The position numbers and the translations under genes are program-made. Source: a bacterium (GTDB lineage Bacteria > Krumholzibacteriota > Krumholzibacteriia > LZORAL124-64-63). Taken from it: 64,000 nt of DNA. Every line of letters begins with the position of its first letter. The first letter of the stretch is position 1. Below the pieces are notes generated by a model. The model had not been told where the DNA came from, ran no database searches, and saw only the letters and a list, made by a program, of their open reading frames with translations. Location: positions 124,001-188,000 of the forward strand of contig JADJCK010000004.1 in assembly GCA_016703265.1 (NCBI GenBank), written 5' to 3'. Shown in pieces: positions 57,646 to 64,000 of the stretch.

Positions 57646-60600
57646 TTGAAAAGAACCAGAATCTACGGCCTGGCTGCGATGATCGCGTGTGCCGTGCTCG
57701 GTGTAGGACCAGCAGATGCACAGACAACCGATGTCCCCGATTCGCCAACGCAATTTCAACGCGACGTTCCGGGCGACTATGCAGTCGGCACCGGGCTTAG
57801 GCTCGTCTCTGCGGACGGATGCCCGGTACTGCGTCTTGCCGACCCACCAGCCGACCTGAGCCGTATTGCTGCGGACAACGCTTCTCAGCGCGTCGTCGGA
57901 CATGACATCGTGGTTCACGATCTCGACGGTGACGGCATCGCCGAAATCATTGTCTCCGCCCCCGGATTCCGACGCCGGCGGCCTTTCCGAAGCCGGTACG
58001 GTGACGATCTGGAAGGGCCCTCTGGAGGAGGGCCGCACCGCGGGATTCTCCACCGCGGGTGTCGTTCTGTCCGGCCCCGCTGCGCGCGCACACTTGGGGA
58101 CGGCCATCGTTGCGGACTGGAACGGAGACGGCAAATCCGATCTCGTTCTCGGCGCCTATGGGGTCAGCAAATGCTATGTTCTTCTCGGCCCCATACAGCT
58201 CAACGGGTCACACCGCATCAATGACGTCGACGACGTCACGCTCCTGGCCGCATCCGGCAGCCGTGCGGGTGCATCTTTGGCATCCGGGGATGTCGACGCC
58301 GACGGGATCGACGATCTCCTGATCGTGGCGCCGTCGCTCGACATCACGGGCGGAGCAACGTCAACGCCTGCTACATCGCCCTGGGGCGTCGCACGCCGAA
58401 CGCGGAGATCCTTCTCGACCAGGGCATTCGTATCGTCGGGATAGACTCCGGCGACGGCTACGCGTCGGGACTGAACGGTCGCTGCGCGGCATCCGGCGAC
58501 CTCAATGGCGACAGCATTGCCGATGTGGTGATCAGCGCACCGTTCGCAGACGGTCCAGGGAACAGCAGATCCGGCGCCGGCGAGGTGGCCGTTGTTTGGG
58601 GCCGGGCTCTTTGGCCGGCCCAGGTTGATCTGCGAACCGACGCTGCCGTGATCATCTACGGCGACCACGCGGGTGACCGCCTGATGGCGCGCTGTACCGT
58701 TCGCGCGCGCGGTGCCGACTATGACGACCTGTTGCTGTTCGCTCCGTTGGCGGACGCCCCGGGTGGCGACCGGAACGGATCCGGCCTCGGTTACGTGGTT
58801 CGCGGCTCGTCGAACTGGATGCCCGTGCACGATGTCGGCCAGATCGCACGACAGACGATCGTCGGAGCTTCGCCGAACGGTGCTCTGAGCCATGGCGCGT
58901 TCCTTGATCTCAATGAAGATGGTGATTTTGAGATTCTTTGCGGTTCGTACCTGGACCCCGGTGTGGACAACCAACGTCCTGACGGCGGAGTGCTGCATAT
59001 CGTGCCCACGGCACGTGTTGGGACCATGGTCGACCTGGCCACGGACCCGTGTTGGCAGGTTTTGAGCGCAGGCGCACAGGACTGGCTCACGGGTTACGGA
59101 GCGATGCAACTGGGCGATGTCGATGATGACGGTCGCGCAGAGTTGCTGATTGCCGCGTCCAGGGCCGAGGGAATCACCGGGGTCGGCGCCGTATACGCCT
59201 TCGAGCCCGCGGCGTTGCTCGCGACCGATCCATCCACGATCGACCTTGCGCCCGTCGATTTGGATCTCGCCGGCGAATTCACAACCGAGTCGCGTCTCAC
59301 GGTTTCATATGCAGTGCGCCAGACCGGCATTGGGACTGCAACCGGCACGGTGTGGCACGATCGCGTCGTCTTCTCGCGCAACAGCCGGCTCGGCGACGCC
59401 GACGATCTGATCCTCGAAGATGTCGAGGTCGCGCAGCCACTGCAACCCGGCATGGAGTATCGCAGCGTCGTGGACGTTCCACTCTCGGCGCTCATGGCCG
59501 GCAATGGCCACATCGGCCTCCTGATCAATGCCGATGCGTCTGTGCCGGAATGTCTTGGGCGCGACAACAACTCCATCCTGCAATCCGTTGTCATCACTGC
59601 GCCCACACGGGAACCCGACCCCGACCGCAGTACGGTACCAGCAGAGTGCCTGATCGGACCGGACGAATCCGCGACACTCTTCGTGATCTTGAGGGATGAG
59701 AACGGTGAGCCGATTCCGCATCTCGCCGGCACTTTCCTGGACTTCGAGGGAGTCGAAGGTCTGCGCTTTTGCGTACCGCCGGCATCCTGGCCGATCCTGA
59801 AGGGCAGCAAGAGCGACAGCCAGGGCCGCGTTCGATTTCTACCCGGGGCGGCGGCTGCGTCAGCGGGGCCGCGGCGGTGCGCTGGGGACGTCTTGAACTA
59901 GGCACGGTGCAGCTGAGATCCATGGATCAGGACGGGGATCTCCGCCTCGGTTTCGAGGATCTCATCACGGAGCGTTGTCCGAGCACCTGGAGCCCCGGCG
60001 GCCCGACTGCTGAGGAATGGGATCTCGTCGTGCCCCGAGTCGGTCAGGGCTGTGGACTTCGTCCGTCCAGGCTTGTGGATCTCAAGCTCCGCATCTCGAA
60101 GCCCCACATCAGGATCATTCAGGGCGACACGATCACCGTCGTCGCCAAACTGGTGAATCGCGACATCGCACCCGTTGCGGTCGACAGCGTCGTCTTCGAG
60201 GGCAAGCTCTTCGGTCTGGGTGGCGGCTGGAACACCCTGCATACCACGAGCTCGCTCGTCTTGCCGGCACGTCAAGCCTCGGAGGTTGGCATGCCTTTCA
60301 CTTATCCGCTCGGAGATAGGCACTGGTGCTTCCGCGTGCATGTCTACTTCGATGATGCCGCGGCACAAGCCGCTTCGGGAGCAAGTCCAGCAGCAGACGA
60401 TACTGCTCCATTGGGGACTGTTCTGGCCACGAACAAGACGGGAATCGCGGTTTCGTACGCTGTTGAAAGCGACGTCGTTGGACGTCACGCAGTGCTGCGA
60501 GGAACCGGCGGTGAAGAGTTGTATAGTCTTCCGTTTGACGGTCTGGGCGGCGGGGACTTCGAGCATGTGCGCATACTCGGCTATGAAGCCGATGAACTCG

Positions 60601-61793
60601 TCGAAATGAGTGCTTTTGATCGCGCACAGTTCATGGAACGACTTCGAGAGCCTGACGCACAGGAGGCCGCGTATTTGTGGCAGAACGGCCCGCTCACCGC
60701 AGGCAGCTCAGCCGTCGAAGACACGCTTCTGAACCAGGCGGCAATCACGTACGCGCAGACGCTGTATCTGCTTGCACCCGTGACGGGTGAATCGACGAAA
60801 GAGAGCATTCCATGCCGGCGCAATGGTTGTGGTCCGGACCCATTGCGTGGAACTATTGAAGGTTGGATCAACGCTGGCGGGCGTTGGTTCGGCGGACAGT
60901 TGAACTTCTGCTGCAATGACCATGATTGCTGCTATCACGGTACATCGGATGTAGGCGGTACAGCTACAGGATGTGGGGAGCTGGATCGCGCCATTTGCGA
61001 TGTACTGTTCCTGGACTGCATGGCGCTTGTTTGTGACGTTAGCGAGTACGGCACCGAGAATATCGCGCGCTGCAAAGAGCGAGCCATGGCAATGTTCGTA
61101 ATAGTTCGTGAGTTCATGGGTCGATCCTCTGGTAACTATTTCAACTGGGAGGGCTGTGACAGACCGCCGGCCCACATGCGAAAGAGCCGCCAGATCAACA
61201 CACAGTCCGTGGCCCGCGGGTCGAAGAGCCAGAGTTGGTGGATTCCCTACGAAGCGGCGCCGGCAGAGACCTTGCGCGTCCACTCCAAAGCCATCTTGCC
61301 TGCAGGGTGGACCTATTCGTTGGCCGGTGGCGAAGGTCAGGAAGTCACGGGCTCCGGCTCGCTACGTGTGGATGTGCAGGCAGCTGATGGCGACACCACG
61401 GGCACCGGTCGCGTCATTCTGGTCGCGCTTTCGACAACCGGCGAGTACGTCGCCGAGGCCGAGATCGCCATCGTGGACCCGGACGCTCCGGCGGTTCCCC
61501 CATCCGAGTGTTCGGGCGTACGCATCGAATCGATATTTCCCCAACCTTGTCTTCGTTCAGCCGAGATCAAGCTCTCTGTCGGGCAGGCCGGCAACGTGGA
61601 GACGAAGATCGTCGACTTGCGGGGTCGGGTAGTCAGGGTTCTGCTGCAGGGCTGGCGCGCGGCCGGTACCGAGTCCCTGGTGTGGGATGGGGCTGATGAT
61701 GCCGGGCGGCGCGTTGCCAGCGGGCTGTATTTTGCGGTCGCGGCTGGCTCCTGTGGGACACGCGACGTGCAGAGAATCACCATGTTGAGGTGA
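57646..61793 (+). pseudogene. Giant secreted FG-GAP/PLA2-like/FlgD-Ig protein, broken by indels
   Basis: About 1,380 codons in four successive frames that together form one secreted protein. It starts at a TTG behind GGGGCGGGG with signal peptide MKRTRIYGLAAMIACAVLGV. FG-GAP repeats follow (HDLDGDGIAEIIVSAPG, ADWNGDGKSDLVLGAYG, SGDVDADGIDDLLIVAP, GDVDDDGRAELLIAAS). Near the end is a phospholipase A2-like site, FCCNDHDCCYHG, preceded by NGCGPDP, and a terminal FlgD Ig module (VDLRGRVVRVL, VWDGADDAGRRVASGLY). Frames change near 57967 (one base extra in GATTCC), 58355 (one base missing) and 59850. Either a decayed gene or read errors. Confidence 0.78.
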
Positions 61794-61907
61794 GCCGCGC
61801 GGATTCGGCCATTCTCGCGCCGGCACGTGCGTTCACGGAGTGCCCGCGGGAGCGCGAATGCGGTGGCGCTGATACACCCGCACGTGGTACTTGTAGCGGC
61901 TTCTCGA

Positions 61908-61929
61908 TCCCGCGCCGGCTGGCGCGGGA
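61908..61929 (+). terminator. Hairpin before the nucleotidyltransferase genes
   Basis: A 9-bp stem TCCCGCGCC with a 4-base loop about 115 bases after the FlgD-Ig stop. No U-tract follows, so it is only a possible terminator. Confidence 0.45.
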
Positions 61930-61988
61930 GGCCTTCACGGATCGCGCTCGTCTGCCAAGGACAGAACACGTCACTGGACGGAATACGC

Positions 61989-62918
61989 ATGGACATGTGC
62001 CCCACAACTGTATTGTCCGAGACCGTTTACGGCAGTGTTGCCTTCAACCTTGCCCGCCCCGGGTCCGACCTCGACATCCGGGGAGTCGTGGTCGGGCCCC
62101 GGAGTTGGTACTACGGCTACGCAGCGGCTCCCGAGCAGATCGAACGGACTGCGGACGATGTCCAGTTCGAGGTGCGTAAGTTCTTTCGCCTGGCCGTGGC
62201 AGCGAATCCCACGATGCTCGAGATCCTGTGGACGGATGCGCGGCACCATCGGCAGGTTTCGAGCGCTGGACGGCGACTGCTGGAGGCTCGCGCCCTGTTT
62301 CTCTCGCGGCGTGTCGGCGACACGTTTGCCGGGTATGCCCGGTCCCAGTTGTCGAGGATCCGAACCCATCGGCAATGGCTGCTTGATCCTCCCTCGGCCG
62401 CGCCGACACGGCGGGAGTTCGGCCTGCCTGACCAGCCGGCGTTGACAAGTGAACAGCGTGGGGCCGCCGAGGCGCTCTTCGAGAGCGGCGAAGTCGGATT
62501 GACGTTCTCCACCAATTTTCTCGCGGTGCTGGACCAGGAACGTCGCTACAGGGCCGCCAAGCAGCATTTCGAACAGTACCAGCATTGGCTGCGCAACCGC
62601 AACGCGGCGCGCGCGGAGCTCGAGCAACGCTTCGGCTACGACACCAAGCACGCGATGCATCTGATTCGGCTGCAACGGATGGCTCGCGAAGCGTTGGAGC
62701 ATGGCGAGTTGCGTGTCCATCGCGAAGATCGCGACGAGCTCCTGGCTATCCGCGATGGTGCCTGGTCCTTCGATGAACTGATGCGTCGGTGCGACGATCT
62801 CGCGTCGGCCATCCATCGTGCGATGTCGGACTCGGTCTTGAGGGAATCGCCTGACGAAACGCTCCTCGGCGAACTGTGCGCCGACCTGATCCAGGAGGTC
62901 CTCGATGCACGATCCTGA
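61989..62918 (+). CDS. Predicted nucleotidyltransferase, first of pair
   Basis: A 309-residue protein of the DNA polymerase beta-like nucleotidyltransferase superfamily, COG3541-like. The active-site motif is YGSVAFNLARPGSDLDIRGV: Gly-Ser followed by Asp-x-Asp. Typical following parts are VQFEVRKFFRLAVAANPTMLEILW and, near the end, YDTKHAMHLIRLQRMAREALEHGEL with its conserved His and Arg. The substrate is unknown; relatives add nucleotides to RNA or proteins. The ATG at 61989 is chosen because it starts the domain. Its end overlaps the next gene by 14 bases. Confidence 0.85.
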   Translation: MDMCPTTVLSETVYGSVAFNLARPGSDLDIRGVVVGPRSWYYGYAAAPEQIERTADDVQFEVRKFFRLAVAANPTMLEILWTDARHHRQVSSAGRRLLEARALFLSRRVGDTFAGYARSQLSRIRTHRQWLLDPPSAAPTRREFGLPDQPALTSEQRGAAEALFESGEVGLTFSTNFLAVLDQERRYRAAKQHFEQYQHWLRNRNAARAELEQRFGYDTKHAMHLIRLQRMAREALEHGELRVHREDRDELLAIRDGAWSFDELMRRCDDLASAIHRAMSDSVLRESPDETLLGELCADLIQEVLDARS

Positions 62919-63690
62919 TCTGCATCTCGGCCGAAGGTTCGTCGAGACCCGACAACCTGAAGGACGAGTACTTCTATGCGCCGTCACCGGCTCACACCAC
63001 TACGGGTTCGCCTCGGCCGACAGCGACCTGGACTTGAAGGGTATTCACCTGGTGCCGACGAAGAGCTGGCTGGGGCTCGAGACGCCGGCGGAGACCCACG
63101 ATCGGATGGAATGGTACGATGACGTCGAATGCGACCTGACGCTCCACGAGGCCAGAAAGGCATTGGGGCTGCTGGTCAACGGCAACGGCAACATGCTGGA
63201 GAGAATACTCTCCCCGTATCAATTGTTTCCAACACCGGAACTGAATGACCTGAAGCGCCTGGCCAAGCAAGCGCTGTCGCGGCGCTTTGCACGGCACTAT
63301 CTGGGCTACTTCAGCGGACAGATTGCCGAGCACCAGAAGTTGCCGGAACCGCGACTCAAGACCATGCTCTACACGTTCCGGGTGGCTCTGACGGGGGCCC
63401 ACCTGCTGCGTACCGCTCATCTGCTCGTGGACCTGAACATGTCGGCGCGGGAGTACGGCCAAACCGTGATTCTAGAAGCGATTGCACTCAAGCAGGAACA
63501 CGGGGAAAAGGCCACGCTGCCTCCGACGCTGGACCAGGAACTGCGGCGGCGCTGGCCCGACCTGGAGGCACTCATCCAGGAGTCGCTGGCGAGCAGTCCG
63601 CTGCCGGAGGAAGCGCCCAACCGGGAGGACCTTTCCGAGTGGCTCCGGCAGGCACGAATCAAGGACCTTCAGGACCCGGCGCGCAATTGA
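62905..63690 (+). CDS. Predicted nucleotidyltransferase, second of pair
   Basis: A 261-residue second member of the same superfamily. Its active-site motif is VTGSHHYGFASADSDLDLKG, with the Gly-Ser and Asp-x-Asp pattern, followed by DVECDLTLHEARKALGLLVNGNGNMLERIL. The C-terminal helical part (LKTMLYTFRVALTGAHLLRT) resembles the first protein but the two differ in length and loops, so they may form a heteromer or act on different substrates. It overlaps the first gene by 14 bases, and a PTH2-like gene begins 13 bases after its stop. Confidence 0.86.
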   Translation: MHDPDLHLGRRFVETRQPEGRVLLCAVTGSHHYGFASADSDLDLKGIHLVPTKSWLGLETPAETHDRMEWYDDVECDLTLHEARKALGLLVNGNGNMLERILSPYQLFPTPELNDLKRLAKQALSRRFARHYLGYFSGQIAEHQKLPEPRLKTMLYTFRVALTGAHLLRTAHLLVDLNMSAREYGQTVILEAIALKQEHGEKATLPPTLDQELRRRWPDLEALIQESLASSPLPEEAPNREDLSEWLRQARIKDLQDPARN

Positions 63691-63703
63691 GGTGGTCTCC
63701 GAC

Positions 63704-64000
63704 ATGAAGATGTACATCCTGATCCGCGACGATGTCCCGACGGGTTTCGCATTGTTGGCGGCCGCACACGCCTCACTCGCCGCCTACCTGAAGTTCGCCG
63801 ATTCTCCCGAGATCGCCGCCTGGTTGGCGGGGCCGTTCTACAAGGCGATATGCTGTGTGAATGGGGCCGAGTTCGAGCAGGCAAAGACCTGTGCGGATCA
63901 CGTCATCCTGACGGAATCGGCACTCGACGGCCGCGAGGTGGCCATTGCCTTCAAGCCAAGGAATGAATGGCCCAAGTCGTTCAAGTTCTATCGTCTGTAC
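63704..64000 (+). CDS. PTH2-like peptidyl-tRNA hydrolase family protein, partial
   Basis: The first 99 codons of a protein resembling the PTH2 family: MKMYILIRDDVPTGFALLAA, then AHASLAAYLKFADS and KAICCVNGAEFEQA. The opening strand and the following Ala-His helix are the PTH2 pattern. The rest is beyond the window. It starts 13 bases after the second nucleotidyltransferase and so is likely part of the same operon. PTH2 proteins cleave peptidyl-tRNA, but stand-alone relatives next to nucleotidyltransferases may act in RNA repair; this is inference. Confidence 0.7.
   Translation, partial: MKMYILIRDDVPTGFALLAAAHASLAAYLKFADSPEIAAWLAGPFYKAICCVNGAEFEQAKTCADHVILTESALDGREVAIAFKPRNEWPKSFKFYRLY

Noticed and set aside
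1..64000. rRNA, tRNA or replication origin
   Set aside because: No stretch with tRNA cloverleaf features, rRNA signatures or clustered DnaA-box-like repeats was recognised by eye.

Overview
The window is high-GC DNA from a diderm bacterium. Support for two membranes comes from a TolC/adaptor/RND efflux operon, several predicted outer-membrane beta-barrels, type IV pilus minor pilins with a PilY1-like tip protein, lipoproteins, and secreted proteins ending in FlgD-like Ig modules of the kind used as C-terminal sorting tails. Very GC-rich DNA, many TlpA-like thioredoxins and FlgD-Ig tails are what I would expect from an uncultured FCB-related phylum (Krumholzibacteriota or Eisenbacteria type). 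That placement is inference; no rRNA or tRNA gene was found.

Layout. 0-5 kb is an accessory island: a partial secreted protein, an orphan BrnA-type antitoxin, a HigBA module whose toxin is cut down to 40 residues, a solo integron-type integrase, and a BrnTA module coupled to a TSUP permease, followed by a membrane protein with its small HTH regulator. 5-14 kb holds a pseudopilin/OMP pair, a DnaQ-like exonuclease, carbonic anhydrase, the TlpA-DUF4266-DUF3570-ApbE cluster (apbE broken), ilvE with a structured leader, and two small proteins. 14-20 kb holds a solute-binding protein overlapping a hybrid histidine kinase, small secreted and membrane proteins, and a frameshifted radical SAM maturase. 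20.4-27 kb is an ArsR-controlled efflux operon whose RND pump carries an in-frame TAG. 27-34.8 kb holds a DUF222/HNH nuclease gene, a secreted phosphodiesterase-like protein, a GAF protein and the glpX-SulP pair. 34.9-42.5 kb has alkylation repair (Ada-AlkA, Ogt), a cupin, NhaA, GDPD, DUF309, a thioredoxin and a phytase-like lipoprotein. 42-47.4 kb is the minor-pilin operon behind a sigma54-like promoter. 47.4-50.8 kb is ABC-F plus HflX, two ribosome-acting factors. 51-57 kb has a frameshifted hydrolase, a kptA remnant, TlpA-like and lipoproteins. 57.6-61.8 kb is one very large secreted FG-GAP/phospholipase-A2-like/FlgD-Ig gene broken by indels. The right edge has two overlapping nucleotidyltransferases followed by a PTH2-like gene that runs off the window.

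Three themes stand out. First, a palindrome, ACTTGCGCCGGCGCAAGT or a clear derivative, occurs nine times, in intergenic DNA and inside genes, with three copies and a tandem array in the single HNH gene. Second, many genes are broken: internal deletions in higB, apbE and kptA, single-base indels in several genes, and one nonsense codon. Some of these lie in homopolymers and may be assembly errors. Third, several regulatory regions are readable at base level: the higBA promoter/operator, the orphan brnA promoter, the overlapping divergent arsR/tolC promoters and the sigma54-like pilin promoter.
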